Positions 35,408 to 44,903 of a DNA stretch of 64,000 nt are shown one piece after another. Source of the DNA: Pseudomonas sp. Irchel 3E20 (lineage in GTDB: Bacteria > Pseudomonadota > Gammaproteobacteria > Pseudomonadales > Pseudomonadaceae); the NCBI RefSeq assembly GCF_900187645.1, contig NZ_FYEE01000013.1, positions 62,001 to 126,000 on the forward strand. Direction: 5' to 3'. Numbering within the stretch: position 1 is the stretch's first letter; the number at the start of each line of letters is the position of its first letter. Position numbers and translations under genes: made by a program. Below the pieces are notes generated by a model. It did no database searches and was not told where the DNA came from. It worked only from the letters and a program-made list of their open reading frames with translations.

Positions 35408-36234
35408 AGCACAGGTCCCGCCGTTTGATGCACAAGCCGCTCGACAAAAAACTCCAGATGCCCGCGCGGGTTAGCGGGCAGTGGCCAGGTATCGACCTTC
35501 TGGGCGATGGCTTTGAACGCCAGTGCGCACTTGGAACGAGGGAACGCTTCGTAGACTGCACGCTGCTTTTGCACAGCCTTGCGTACGCACTCGTCGTAGG
35601 GAACCGCACCGACGTATTGTAAGGCGACGTCCAGGAAGCGATCAGTGACCTTGGTCAACTTAGCGAACAGGTTGCGCCCTTCCTGCGGGCTCTGGGCCAT
35701 GTTGGCCAGTACGCGGAAGCGGTTCATGCCGTAGTCGCGGTTGAGCAGTTTGATAAGGGCGTAGGCGTCGGTGATGGAGGTGGGTTCGTCGCACACCACC
35801 AGCAGCACTTCCTGGGCCGCGCGCACGAAACTGACCACCGACTCGCCGATCCCGGCGGCCGTGTCGATCACCAGCACGTCGAGGTTGTCGCCGATGTCGC
35901 TGAACGCCTGGATCAGGCCGGCATGCTGGGCCGGGCTCAGGTGCACCATGCTCTGGGTGCCCGAGGCGGCCGGCACGATGCGGATCCCGCCGGGGCCCTG
36001 GAGCAGCACGTCGCGCAGCTCACAGCGCCCCTCGATCACATCGGCCAGGGTGTGTTTGGGGGTCAGCCCCAGTAGAACGTCGACGTTCGCCAGGCCCAGG
36101 TCGGCGTCCAGCAGCATGACGCGTCGGCCAAGCTCCGCCAGAGCCAGGGACAAGTTCACTGACACGTTAGTCTTCCCGACGCCACCTTTGCCGCCGGTCA
36201 CCGCGATCACCTGTACGGGATGCATGCTGCCCAT
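35404..36234 (-). CDS. fleN: Flagellar number regulator FleN (FlhG)
   Basis: 276-residue MinD-like ATPase that limits flagellar number by antagonising FleQ. The deviant Walker A is TGGKGGVGKTN (residues 13-23), with DADLGLANVDVLLG and VLVIDTAAGIGESV as the other nucleotide motifs. The ATG at 36234 is used; 36225 is in frame. It is coupled to fliA downstream and lies 118 bases after flhF. The C-terminal stretch (SKCALAFKAIAQKVDTWPLP) is typical of FleN. Confidence 0.94.
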   Translation of the reverse strand: MGSMHPVQVIAVTGGKGGVGKTNVSVNLSLALAELGRRVMLLDADLGLANVDVLLGLTPKHTLADVIEGRCELRDVLLQGPGGIRIVPAASGTQSMVHLSPAQHAGLIQAFSDIGDNLDVLVIDTAAGIGESVVSFVRAAQEVLLVVCDEPTSITDAYALIKLLNRDYGMNRFRVLANMAQSPQEGRNLFAKLTKVTDRFLDVALQYVGAVPYDECVRKAVQKQRAVYEAFPRSKCALAFKAIAQKVDTWPLPANPRGHLEFFVERLVHQTAGPVL

Positions 36235-36352
36235 GTTCTTTCTATACCTTGTCTTACTTAGACGGAGGCCACATAACTGGCTGCGCGTTCACCGTTGGAA
36301 CAATGCGTGGCAGGCCATCGATGTAGGTTCACTGCAATCTATTCATTAAACC

Positions 36353-37672
36353 TCAGCCGACCTGCTTGGCCGGGCTGTGGTAAAGGTCAGCGAACATGTC
36401 AGCCATGGCTTCTTCGCTGGGTTCTTCCTGCATTTGCACACTTACGGCACGGCTGACCAATTGGTGGCGGCGCGGCAAGTGCAAGTCATCGGGAATACGC
36501 GGCCCATCGGTCAGATAGGCCACCGGTAATTCATGGCTGATAGCCAGGCTCAACACCTCGCCCAGGCTCGCCGTCTCGTCCAGCTTAGTCAGAATGCAGC
36601 CAGCCAGCCCGCAACGCTTGTAACTGTGGTACGCGGCGGTCAGCACTTGCTTCTGGCTGGTGGTGGCCAGCACCAGGTAGTTCTTGGAGCGGATGCCGCG
36701 CCCGGCCAGGCTTTCCAACTGCATGCGCAGGGCCGGGTCGCTGGCCTGCAGGCCGGCGGTGTCGATCAGCACCACGCGCTTGCGCAGCAGCGGGTCGAGG
36801 GCTTGCGCCAGGGACTGGCCCGGATCGACATGGGTCACCGAGACGTTGAGGATGCGGCCCAAAGTCTTGAGCTGCTCCTGGGCGCCGATGCGGTAGCTGT
36901 CCATGCTCACCAGGGCGATGTTCTGCGCGCCGTACTTGAGCACGTAACGGGCCGCCAATTTGGCCAGGGTGGTGGTCTTGCCCATGCCGGCGGGGCCGAC
37001 CATAGCAATCACCCCCCCCTCTTCCAGGGGTTCGATTTCCGGCGTGGCGATCATGCGCGCCAAGTGCGCCAACAGCATGCGCCAGGCCTGGCGAGGTTCG
37101 TCGAATTCGGTAATCAGGGCCAGCAAGTCACGCGACAGCGGCCCGGACAAGCCGATGCGCTGCAGGCGCCGCCACAGGTTGGCCTGCTGCGGGCGGCTGC
37201 CTTGCAACTGGTTCCAGGCCAGGGAGCCGAGCTGCACTTCCAGCAGTTCGCGCAGGCCATTGAGTTCAAAGCGCATGGAGTCGAACGCGCGCTGGTCCAC
37301 CGACTGCGAGGCCGGGGCCACCGGCGCCGGGCGTGGCGGCTCGACGAAGGTCGGTTCGATCAGCGGTTCGGCGGCAGTCAGCGGCAGGCCGGCGAACAAC
37401 TGGCGATTGGTGCTCGGGTCGCCGTCGCCACGCAGGCTCAATTCGGCCTGGGCGGTCACGATGCGCGACTGGGTCTTGCGCAGTTCGTCTTCGAGCTCGA
37501 TGTTCGGCACGCGCGGGGCCAGGGCCGACAGTTTGTAATCCAGGGCAGCCGTCAGCTCGACACCGCCAGCGATCCGCCGGTTGCCGATGATGGCCGCATC
37601 CGCGCCCAGCTCATCACGCACCAGTTTCATGGCCTGACGCATATCGGCGGCGAAAAAACGCTTCACTTGCAT
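36353..37672 (-). CDS. flhF: Flagellar placement GTPase FlhF
   Basis: 439-residue SRP-type GTPase that marks the pole for flagellar assembly. The B domain (residues 1-125) begins MQVKRFFAADMRQAMKLVRDELG. The N domain is helical (about 130-215). The G domain has the P-loop VGPAGMGKTTT (225-235), SMDSYRIGAQEQL, LIDTAGLQASD and LTKLDETASLGE. The start follows GAGG. It sits between flhA and fleN in the usual polar-flagellum order. Confidence 0.95.
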   Translation of the reverse strand: MQVKRFFAADMRQAMKLVRDELGADAAIIGNRRIAGGVELTAALDYKLSALAPRVPNIELEDELRKTQSRIVTAQAELSLRGDGDPSTNRQLFAGLPLTAAEPLIEPTFVEPPRPAPVAPASQSVDQRAFDSMRFELNGLRELLEVQLGSLAWNQLQGSRPQQANLWRRLQRIGLSGPLSRDLLALITEFDEPRQAWRMLLAHLARMIATPEIEPLEEGGVIAMVGPAGMGKTTTLAKLAARYVLKYGAQNIALVSMDSYRIGAQEQLKTLGRILNVSVTHVDPGQSLAQALDPLLRKRVVLIDTAGLQASDPALRMQLESLAGRGIRSKNYLVLATTSQKQVLTAAYHSYKRCGLAGCILTKLDETASLGEVLSLAISHELPVAYLTDGPRIPDDLHLPRRHQLVSRAVSVQMQEEPSEEAMADMFADLYHSPAKQVG

Positions 37673-37683
37673 AACCCACTACC

Positions 37684-39813
37684 TCAGCCGTTGGGCCCTA
37701 CTGTCGCAACGATGGTCACTTGCTTGTTGTCAGGAATTTCCTGATACGCCAACACGTGCAAACCCGGGACCGCCAGGCGTCCGAACCGCGAGAGCATCGC
37801 GCGAACGGGGCCGGCTACCAGCAGAATCACCGGTTGACCTTGCATTTCCTGGCGCTGAGCGGCGTCGATCAACGAACGCTGCAGCTTCTCGGCCATGCTT
37901 GGCTCCAGCAGAACGCCTTCATCGGCGCCTTGCCCTGCCTTCTGCAGACTATTGAGCAATATTTGTTCCAACCTTGGTTCCAAGGTGATGACAGGCAGCT
38001 CAGACTCAGTGCCTACAATGCTTTGCACGATAGCGCGGGACAATCCGACGCGCACCGCGGCAACCAAAGCGGCAGTATCTTGACTCTTGGCTGCATTATT
38101 GGCGATGGCTTCGGCAATGCTACGAATGTCGCGTACCGGCACCTGTTCGGCGAGCAAGGCTTGCAGCACTTTGAGCAACTGCGACAGCGACAGCACCCCC
38201 GGCACCAGCTCTTCAGCTAGCTTCGGCGAGCCCTTGGCCAGCAATTGCATCAGTTGCTGGACCTCTTCGTGGCCCAGCAGTTCGCTGGAGTGCTTGTAGA
38301 GAATCTGGTTCAAGTGGGTCGCCACCACTGTGCTGGCGTCCACCACCGTGTAGCCCAGCGATTGCGCCTGGGAACGCTGACTGATTTCGATCCACACCGC
38401 GTCCAGGCCGAAGGCCGGGTCTTTGGCGGTGATGCCGTTGAGGGTGCCGAACACTTGGCCGGGGTTGATTGCCAGTTCGCGGTCCGGGTAGATCTCCGCT
38501 TCGGCCAGGATCACGCCCATCAGGGTCAGGCGATAGGCGCTGGGCGCCAGGTCGAGGTTGTCGCGGATATGCACCGTGGGCATGAGAAAGCCCAGGTCCT
38601 GGGACAGCTTCTTGCGCACGCCCTTGATCCGCGCCAGCAACTGACCACCCTGGTTGCGATCCACCAGCGGGATCAAGCGGTAGCCCACTTCCAGGCCGAT
38701 CATGTCGATGGGGGTCACGTCGTCCCAGCCCAACTCCTTGGTTTCCTGGGCGCGGGCCGGCGACGGCAGCAGCTCCTGCTGGCGCTGCACCTCTTCCAGG
38801 GCCTGGACCTTGACGGTGTTCTGTTTTTTCCAGAACAGGTACGCGGCGCCACCGGCCACCGCTGCCATGCTCAGGAACGAGAAGTGCGGCATGCCCGGCA
38901 CCAGGCCCATCACCGCCATCAGCCCGGCGGACACCGCCAGGGCCTTGGGCGAAGCGAACATCTGCCGGTTGATCTGCTTGCCCATGTCTTCGGAACCCGA
39001 AGCCCGGGTCACCATGATCGCGGCAGCGGTGGACAACAGCAGTGATGGCAATTGCGCCACCAAACCGTCACCGATGGTCAGCAAGGCGTACACCTTGCCC
39101 GCATCGCCGAAGGTCATGCCGTGCTGGAAGATACCCACGGCCATGCCGCCGATCAGGTTGATGAACAGAATCAGCAGGCCGGCGATGGCATCGCCGCGCA
39201 CGAATTTGCTGGCACCGTCCATGGAGCCGTAGAACTCGGCTTCCTGGGCCACTTCCGTGCGGCGCATCTTGGCTTGGTTCTGATCGATCAGGCCGGCGTT
39301 GAGGTCGGCGTCGATGGCCATTTGTTTGCCGGGCATGGCGTCGAGGGTAAAGCGGGCGCTGACCTCGGAAATCCGCCCGGCACCCTTGGTTACCACGACG
39401 AAGTTGATAATCATCAAAATCGCGAACACCACGATACCGACTACGTAGTTACCGCCGATCACCACCTCACCGAAGGCCTGGATCACCTTGCCCGCAGCGG
39501 CGTGGCCGTCCTGGCCGTGGAGCATTACCACCCGTGTGGACGCCACGTTGAGCGCCAGGCGCAGCAGCGTCGCCACCAGCAAAATGGTGGGGAACACGGC
39601 GAAATCCAGTGGGCGCAAGGCGTACACGCACACCAGCAGGACCACGATGGACAGGGCAATGTTGAAGGTAAAGAACACGTCCAGCAGGAACGGTGGGATC
39701 GGCAACATCATCATTGCCAGCATGACCAACAGCAACAACGGCACGCCCAGATTGCCCCGCGACAGGTCAGTCAGGTTGTTGCGCGCCGTGCTGAGTAAGT
39801 TAGAGCGATCCAC
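37684..39813 (-). CDS. flhA: Flagellar export gate protein FlhA
   Basis: 709-residue export apparatus protein. Eight membrane helices lie in the N-terminal half, with the FHIPEP signature block GRISEVSARFTLDAMPGKQMA near residue 150 and the loop RRTEVAQEAEFYGSMDGASKFVRGDA. The C-terminal cytoplasmic domain (about 360-709) docks chaperone-substrate complexes. The start is GTG at 39813, giving MDRSNLLSTARNN. A sigma54 element lies 64-80 bases upstream, making this the first gene of flhA-flhF-fleN-fliA. Confidence 0.96.
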   Translation of the reverse strand: MDRSNLLSTARNNLTDLSRGNLGVPLLLLVMLAMMMLPIPPFLLDVFFTFNIALSIVVLLVCVYALRPLDFAVFPTILLVATLLRLALNVASTRVVMLHGQDGHAAAGKVIQAFGEVVIGGNYVVGIVVFAILMIINFVVVTKGAGRISEVSARFTLDAMPGKQMAIDADLNAGLIDQNQAKMRRTEVAQEAEFYGSMDGASKFVRGDAIAGLLILFINLIGGMAVGIFQHGMTFGDAGKVYALLTIGDGLVAQLPSLLLSTAAAIMVTRASGSEDMGKQINRQMFASPKALAVSAGLMAVMGLVPGMPHFSFLSMAAVAGGAAYLFWKKQNTVKVQALEEVQRQQELLPSPARAQETKELGWDDVTPIDMIGLEVGYRLIPLVDRNQGGQLLARIKGVRKKLSQDLGFLMPTVHIRDNLDLAPSAYRLTLMGVILAEAEIYPDRELAINPGQVFGTLNGITAKDPAFGLDAVWIEISQRSQAQSLGYTVVDASTVVATHLNQILYKHSSELLGHEEVQQLMQLLAKGSPKLAEELVPGVLSLSQLLKVLQALLAEQVPVRDIRSIAEAIANNAAKSQDTAALVAAVRVGLSRAIVQSIVGTESELPVITLEPRLEQILLNSLQKAGQGADEGVLLEPSMAEKLQRSLIDAAQRQEMQGQPVILLVAGPVRAMLSRFGRLAVPGLHVLAYQEIPDNKQVTIVATVGPNG

Positions 39814-39876
39814 CGGAAATTCACCGTTCCTTTTAAAGCAATCTTTTGACGCCAGAGGCAGGCGCAGGGCGGCTAC

Positions 39877-39893
39877 TGCAAGAAGCCTTCCAA
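39877..39893 (-). promoter_or_regulatory. Sigma54 promoter of flhA-flhF-fleN-fliA
   Basis: On the minus strand TTGGAAGGCTTCTTGCA has GG and GC exactly ten bases apart, the -24/-12 arrangement required for RpoN. It lies in the flhB-flhA gap about 65 bases before the start. FleQ-dependent sigma54 control of flhA is established in P. aeruginosa. Confidence 0.75.
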
Positions 39894-40002
39894 CTTTTGC
39901 ACAGGGGGATGCGGGCGGGCGTTTTAGGTGGGTTTGAGGGCGTTATCGCGGCCGAGCCCACCCCCATAGGGGCCGACTTGGGCCAGGCTGGCTAGCAATA
40001 CA

Positions 40003-41139
40003 TCAGGAATCGCGGCGCAAATCCGGCGGTATCGGCAGGTCTTTGAGGGGGTCGGGGCGCTTGCCCTTGCCCGCCCGGTGCTGGCGGATCTGATAGACAT
40101 AGGCCAGCACCTGGGCCACGGCCAGGTACAGCCCCGCGGGGATTTCCTGCTCAAGCTCGGTGGAGTAGAAAATCGAGCGCGCCAGGGCCGGCGACTCCAG
40201 CAGGAGGATGTCGTTGGCCACGGCTATTTCGCGGATCTTCAACGCCGTGAAGTCGCTGCCCTTGGCCAACAGCATGGGCGCGGCGCCCTTCTCCGGGTCG
40301 TACTTGAGGGCCACGGCGTAGTGGGTCGGGTTGGTGATAATTACGTCGGCGTCGGGCACCGAGGCCATCATCCGGCGCTGGGACATTTCGTACTGCACCT
40401 GACGAATCCGCTGCTTGACCTCCGGGCGCCCTTCCTGGTCCTTGTGCTCGTCGCGAATCTCCTGCTTGGTCATCAACAGCTTCTTGTGGCTTTCCCACAA
40501 CTGCACGGGCACGTCCACCGCAACGATCAGCAGCAAGCCGCAAGCCATCCACAGAGCGCTCCAGCCCACCACTTGGGCGCTGTGGATAATCGCTTGGTCC
40601 AGCGGTTCGTGAGCGATGCGCACCAGGTCGTCGATATCGGCAGACAACACCGCCAACGCCACGAACAGGATGATGAAGAACTTGGCCAGGGCCTTGAGTA
40701 GCTCGATCACGGCCTTGGCCGAGAACATGCGCTTGATCCCCGCCCCCGGGTTCATGCGGCTGAATTTCGGCGCCAGGGTGCCGGCAGCGAACAACCAGCC
40801 GCCCAGGGCAATAGGCCCGATGATCGCGGCCAGCAACAAGGTAATCAGCACCGGCTGCAAGGCGAGGATGGCGATTTTGCCGGAGTGCAGCAGGTAGCTG
40901 GCCATGGCGCCGGTGTCCATCAGCACTTCCCGGGGCAGGGAGAAATTCAGGCGCATCAGCTCCAGCAGGTCCTGGGCCAGACCGGCGCCGTAGATCAGCA
41001 GCGCACTGGCGCCAGCGAGCATGATGGCCAGGGTGTTGAGCTCTTTGGAGCGGGCGATCTCGCCCTTTTCCCGGGAGTCCTTTTTGCGTTTCTCCGTGGG
41101 GTCTTCTGTTTTGTCCTGACCGCTTTCACTCTCTGCCAT
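40003..41139 (-). CDS. flhB: Flagellar export switch protein FlhB
   Basis: 378-residue export gate protein. Four membrane helices occupy about residues 35-215. The cytoplasmic domain carries the autocleavage motif NPTH in VIITNPTHYAVALKYDPEKG, whose processing switches export from hook to filament substrates. The N-terminus EDPTEKRKKDSREKGEIARSKEL is conserved. The basic tail after residue 355 is short. It is the last gene of fliLMNOPQR-flhB, three bases after fliR. Confidence 0.96.
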   Translation of the reverse strand: MAESESGQDKTEDPTEKRKKDSREKGEIARSKELNTLAIMLAGASALLIYGAGLAQDLLELMRLNFSLPREVLMDTGAMASYLLHSGKIAILALQPVLITLLLAAIIGPIALGGWLFAAGTLAPKFSRMNPGAGIKRMFSAKAVIELLKALAKFFIILFVALAVLSADIDDLVRIAHEPLDQAIIHSAQVVGWSALWMACGLLLIVAVDVPVQLWESHKKLLMTKQEIRDEHKDQEGRPEVKQRIRQVQYEMSQRRMMASVPDADVIITNPTHYAVALKYDPEKGAAPMLLAKGSDFTALKIREIAVANDILLLESPALARSIFYSTELEQEIPAGLYLAVAQVLAYVYQIRQHRAGKGKRPDPLKDLPIPPDLRRDS

Positions 41140-41142
41140 GGC

Positions 41143-41925
41143 TTAGCGCGCCCGTGCCAGTTCGCGTAAAAACTGCAAGGCCTCGACGGCCAGCGGCTGA
41201 TACTGATTGAGAATGTCCGCCAGGCCGAACCAGAAAATCACCAGGCCCAGCACCATGGTCAGGGGAAAACCGATGGAGAAGATGTTCAGTTGCGGCGCGG
41301 CACGGGTCATCACACCGAAAGCGACGTTAACCACCAGCAACGCGGTGATGGCCGGCAGTACCAGCATCAGCGCCGCGCCCAGCACCCAGCCGAGCTTGCC
41401 GGCCACTTCCCAGAAACTGTTGACGAGGATGCCACCGCCCACCGGCAGCGTGGTGAAGCTCTCGGTCAGCACCTCGAACACCACCAAGTGGCCGTTCATG
41501 GCCAGAAACAGCAGGGTCACCAGCATGGTCAGGAACTGCCCGATCACCGCCACCGACACACCGTTGGTGGGGTCAACCATGGAGGCGAAGCCCATGCCCA
41601 TCTGGATCGCGACGATTTGCCCGGCCACCACGAATGCCTGGAAAAACAACTGCAACGAAAAGCCCAGCAAGGCGCCGATGATGACCTGCTCGGCCACCAG
41701 CAGCAGCGCACTGAGATCCAGGGCATTGACCTCGGGCATGGGCGGCAGCCCCGGTACCACGACCACGGTAATGGCCAGGGCGAAATACAGGCGGATGCGC
41801 GTCGACACCAAGGTGGTGCCGATGATGGGCATGGTCATCAACACGGCGGCGATACGGAACAACGGCAGCATGAAGGTCGCCACCCAGGTGCCGATTTGCG
41901 CGTCCGTCAGCGCCAGCAAAGACAT
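41143..41925 (-). CDS. fliR: Flagellar export gate protein FliR
   Basis: 260-residue polytopic membrane protein of the FliPQR pore. It begins MSLLALTDAQIGTWVATFMLPLFRIAAVL and contains the conserved loop QIVAIQMGMGFASMVDPTNGVSV. It has about six hydrophobic segments and no extension. The start is three bases after the fliQ stop region and the stop three bases before flhB, so expression is tightly coupled. Confidence 0.96.
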   Translation of the reverse strand: MSLLALTDAQIGTWVATFMLPLFRIAAVLMTMPIIGTTLVSTRIRLYFALAITVVVVPGLPPMPEVNALDLSALLLVAEQVIIGALLGFSLQLFFQAFVVAGQIVAIQMGMGFASMVDPTNGVSVAVIGQFLTMLVTLLFLAMNGHLVVFEVLTESFTTLPVGGGILVNSFWEVAGKLGWVLGAALMLVLPAITALLVVNVAFGVMTRAAPQLNIFSIGFPLTMVLGLVIFWFGLADILNQYQPLAVEALQFLRELARAR

Positions 41926-41928
41926 GGC

Positions 41929-42198
41929 CTAGCCAATCAACTGCGGAATACTGCCGTACAACTGCAGGATGTATTCCATAAAGGACTGCACCAGCCAGGG
42001 GCCGGCGACGATCAGCGTCACCAGCATCACCAGCAGGCGCGGCAGAAAGCTCAGGGTTTGTTCGTTGATCTGGGTCGCGGCCTGGAACATCGCCACCAAC
42101 AGGCCCACCAACAGGCTGGGCACCACCAGCACCGCCACCATCATGGTGGTCAGCCACAGCGCTTCGCGAAACAGGTCAACCGCTACTTCAGGCGTCAT
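41929..42198 (-). CDS. fliQ: Flagellar export gate protein FliQ
   Basis: 89-residue protein with two membrane hairpin helices, MTPEVAVDLFREALWLTTMMVAVLVVPSLLVGLLVAMFQAATQINEQTLSFLPR. Four copies join five FliP and one FliR in the export pore (family knowledge). Length is standard for FliQ. It is 24 bases after fliP and three before fliR. Confidence 0.96.
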   Translation of the reverse strand: MTPEVAVDLFREALWLTTMMVAVLVVPSLLVGLLVAMFQAATQINEQTLSFLPRLLVMLVTLIVAGPWLVQSFMEYILQLYGSIPQLIG

Positions 42199-42222
42199 GA
42201 CAGGCTACCCGCCAGTAAAAAG

Positions 42223-42975
42223 CTAAACACCACCGAAACTGCCCGCCAGGGTGCCAATTATCAGCGCCCAGCCATCCACCAGGACGAACAGCATGATCTT
42301 GAACGGCAAGGAAATAATCAGCGGCGACAGCATCATCATGCCCATGGCCATCAGCACACTGGCCACCACCAGGTCGATGATGAGAAACGGAATGAAGATC
42401 ATGAAGCCGATCTGGAACGCGGTTTTCAGCTCCGAGGTGACAAAGGCCGGCACCAGGATAGTCAGCGGCGCCTGATCCGGCGTGGCGATGTCCGTGCGCT
42501 TGGACAGGCGCACGAACAGCTCCAGGTCGCTGCTGCGGGTCTGGGCCAGCATGAAATCCTTGAGGGGCACCTGGGCCTTGGCCACGGCGTCCTGGGCGCT
42601 GAGTTTTTCCGCCAGATACGGTTGCAGGGCGTCCTGGTTCACCCGGTCGAACACCGGGGCCATGATGAACATGGTCAGAAACAGCGCCATGCCGGTGAGG
42701 ATCTGGTTCGACGGCGTCTGCTGCAGGCCCAGGGCCTGACGCAGGATGGAAAAGACGATGATGATCCGGGTGAAACTGGTCATCAGCATGACGAACGCCG
42801 GGATAAAGCTCAGCGCCGTCATTATCAGCAGGATTTGCAGGCTGACCGAATACTCTTGCTGGCCATCGGCCCCGGTGCCCAGGGTAATCGCCGGGATCGA
42901 CAGCGGGTCGGCCGCCCACACCAGAGGCGTGGCCAGCATCAGGGCCAGCGCCAGCATCACGCGCAACGCAACCAT
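42223..42975 (-). CDS. fliP: Flagellar export gate protein FliP
   Basis: 250-residue pore protein with a cleavable signal peptide (ending TPLVWA). The blocks MTSFTRIIIVFSILRQALGLQQTPSNQ and FQIGFMIFIPFLIIDLVVASVLMAMGMMM are the FliP signatures. The start is ATG at 42975, sharing one base with the fliO stop; GTG at 42978 is an alternative one codon longer. AAGGA lies upstream of both. Confidence 0.95.
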   Translation of the reverse strand: MVALRVMLALALMLATPLVWAADPLSIPAITLGTGADGQQEYSVSLQILLIMTALSFIPAFVMLMTSFTRIIIVFSILRQALGLQQTPSNQILTGMALFLTMFIMAPVFDRVNQDALQPYLAEKLSAQDAVAKAQVPLKDFMLAQTRSSDLELFVRLSKRTDIATPDQAPLTILVPAFVTSELKTAFQIGFMIFIPFLIIDLVVASVLMAMGMMMLSPLIISLPFKIMLFVLVDGWALIIGTLAGSFGGV

Positions 42976-43400
42976 CACTTCTTATCCTTGCCTAGAATTT
43001 CCATCAACCGCTGGGCGAACTCCGGGGTGGCCGGCTCGCTGCTGGGCACCTGCACCGGCTCCTTGAGCACATGCAGCGCCGTGATGGTGCCCGGGGTCAG
43101 GCCCAGCAGGATCTGCTCGTTGCCCACTTGCACCAGCACCAGACGATCGCGCGGGCCCAGGGCGCGGGAACCGATCAACTCGATCACCTGGCCCTTGCCT
43201 GCCGGCCCGGCCTGCTGCACCCGGCGCAGCAGCCAGGCGAGGAAGAAAATCAACCCCAGCACCAGCAGCAGGCCCAGCACCAATTGCGTCAATTGCCCGG
43301 CCACACCACTGCTGGCCACCGGCTTGGCCACCGCCGCCACAGGCTCGGCCGCCAGCACGCTGAACGGCAGCGCCAGAAGAACGCCCAGGAGCCGTTTCAC
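42975..43400 (-). CDS. fliO: Flagellar export assembly protein FliO
   Basis: 141-residue protein with a signal sequence (MKRLLGVLLALPFSVLA) and one membrane helix (LTQLVLGLLLVLGLIFFLAWLLRRV), followed by a cytoplasmic beta domain (KGQVIELIGSRALGPRDRLVLVQVGNEQILLGLTPG). It helps assemble the FliP ring. The start is GTG at 43400, next to the fliN stop, with a weak ribosome site, consistent with coupling. Confidence 0.93.
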   Translation of the reverse strand: MKRLLGVLLALPFSVLAAEPVAAVAKPVASSGVAGQLTQLVLGLLLVLGLIFFLAWLLRRVQQAGPAGKGQVIELIGSRALGPRDRLVLVQVGNEQILLGLTPGTITALHVLKEPVQVPSSEPATPEFAQRLMEILGKDKK

Positions 43401-43868
43401 TTAGCGCAGCTTCTTGATGCGTTCGCTGGGGCTAATCACGTCAGTCAGGCGGATGCCGAACTTTTCGTTGACCACCACCACTTCGCCGTGGGCGATCAGC
43501 GTGCCGTTGACCAGCACGTCCAGCGGCTCGCCTGCCAGGCGATCGAGTTCGATCACCGAGCCCTGGTTGAGCTGCAACAGGTTGCGGATGTTGATATCGG
43601 TGCTGCCCACTTCCATGGAGATCGACACCGGAATATCCAGGATCACATCCAGGTTCGGGCCTTCCAGGCTCACCGGCTCATGGCTTTTAGGCACGCTGCC
43701 GAATTCTTCCATCGGCAAGCGGTTGGAGCTGGGCGCCGTGCCCGCGTCCGCCGCCAGCAAGGCGTCGATATCGTCCTGCCCGGCATCGCCGGATTCGCCC
43801 AGTGCCGCAGCCCATTCATCGGCCAGGGCCTGGTCTTCGGCGCTAATCATGTCGTGTTCGTCAGCCAT
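43401..43868 (-). CDS. fliN: Flagellar switch protein FliN
   Basis: 155-residue C-ring protein. The C-terminal SpoA domain (about 75-150: VILDIPVSISMEVGSTDINIRNLLQLNQGSVIELDRLAGEP) is complete. The N-terminal 70 residues are longer than the E. coli form and contain QDDIDALLAADAG (31-43), like the CheY-binding peptide of FliM. The ATG at 43868 follows GAGGAC. It forms the lower C-ring with FliM and FliG. Confidence 0.95.
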   Translation of the reverse strand: MADEHDMISAEDQALADEWAAALGESGDAGQDDIDALLAADAGTAPSSNRLPMEEFGSVPKSHEPVSLEGPNLDVILDIPVSISMEVGSTDINIRNLLQLNQGSVIELDRLAGEPLDVLVNGTLIAHGEVVVVNEKFGIRLTDVISPSERIKKLR

Positions 43869-43925
43869 CAGTTGTCCTCGGCGGGCAGTCAATCAATTAA
43901 CAACGCTAATTCGTATCGGGGCCGC

Positions 43926-44894
43926 CTAGCGGCGCTCGATGGGTTCAATCACTTGCAGCGCCAGGTTGCCCTTGTGGGAACCGAGCTTGACCTTGAACGC
44001 CGGTACGCCGTTGGCGCGCATGACCATTTCGTCCGGCAACTCCACCGGGATCACATCCCCCGGCTGCATGTGCAGGATGTCGCGCAGGCGCAACTGGCGA
44101 CGGGCCACGGTGGCGCTCAGGGGCACGTCCACGTCCAGCACGTCCTCGCGCAGGGCCTTGACCCAGCGCTCGTCCTGGTCGTCCAGGTCGGACTGGAAGC
44201 CCGCGTCGAGCATCTCGCGCACCGGCTCGATCATCGAGTACGGCATGGTCACGTGCAGGTCGCCGCCACCGCCATCGAGTTCGATATGGAAGGTCGAAAC
44301 CACCACCGCCTCGCTGGGGCCGACGATGTTGGCCATGGCCGGGTTCACTTCCGAGTTGATGTACTCGAAGTTGACTTCCATGATCGCCTGCCAGGCCTCC
44401 TTCAAGTCGGTGAAGGCCTGTTCCAGCACCATGCGCACCACCCGCAGTTCGGTGGGCGTGAATTCACGGCCCTCGATCTTGGCGTGGCGGCCATCGCCGC
44501 CGAAGAAGTTGTCCACCAACTTGAACACCAACTTGGCGTCGAGGATGAACAGCGCGGTGCCGCGCAGCGGCTTGATCTTCACCAGGTTGAGGCTGGTGGG
44601 CACGTACAGCGAATGCACGTACTCGCCGAACTTCATCACCTGCACGCCGCCCACCGCCACGTCCGCCGAACGGCGCAGCATGTTGAACATGCTGATGCGG
44701 GTATAGCGGGCAAAGCGTTCGTTAATCATCTCCAGGGTCGGCATGCGCCCGCGCACGATGCGATCCTGGCTGGTCAGGTCGTAGCTTTTGACGCTGCCGG
44801 GCTCAGCGGCGTTATCGGTCTGTACCAGACCGTCATCGACGCCATGCAGCAGCGCATCGATCTCATCCTGGGACAGCAGGTCTTGCACGGCCAT
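43926..44894 (-). CDS. fliM: Flagellar switch protein FliM
   Basis: 322-residue C-ring protein. The N-terminal peptide LSQDEIDALLHGV (residues 7-19) binds CheY-P. The CheC-like middle domain (about 45-225) and a C-terminal SpoA domain (about 245-315, with GDVIPVELPDEMVMRANGVPAFKVKLG) follow. It transmits the CheY signal to FliG. The start has AGGAACAC upstream and lies nine bases after the fliL stop. Confidence 0.96.
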   Translation of the reverse strand: MAVQDLLSQDEIDALLHGVDDGLVQTDNAAEPGSVKSYDLTSQDRIVRGRMPTLEMINERFARYTRISMFNMLRRSADVAVGGVQVMKFGEYVHSLYVPTSLNLVKIKPLRGTALFILDAKLVFKLVDNFFGGDGRHAKIEGREFTPTELRVVRMVLEQAFTDLKEAWQAIMEVNFEYINSEVNPAMANIVGPSEAVVVSTFHIELDGGGGDLHVTMPYSMIEPVREMLDAGFQSDLDDQDERWVKALREDVLDVDVPLSATVARRQLRLRDILHMQPGDVIPVELPDEMVMRANGVPAFKVKLGSHKGNLALQVIEPIERR

Positions 44895-44903
44895 GTCGTG
44901 TTC

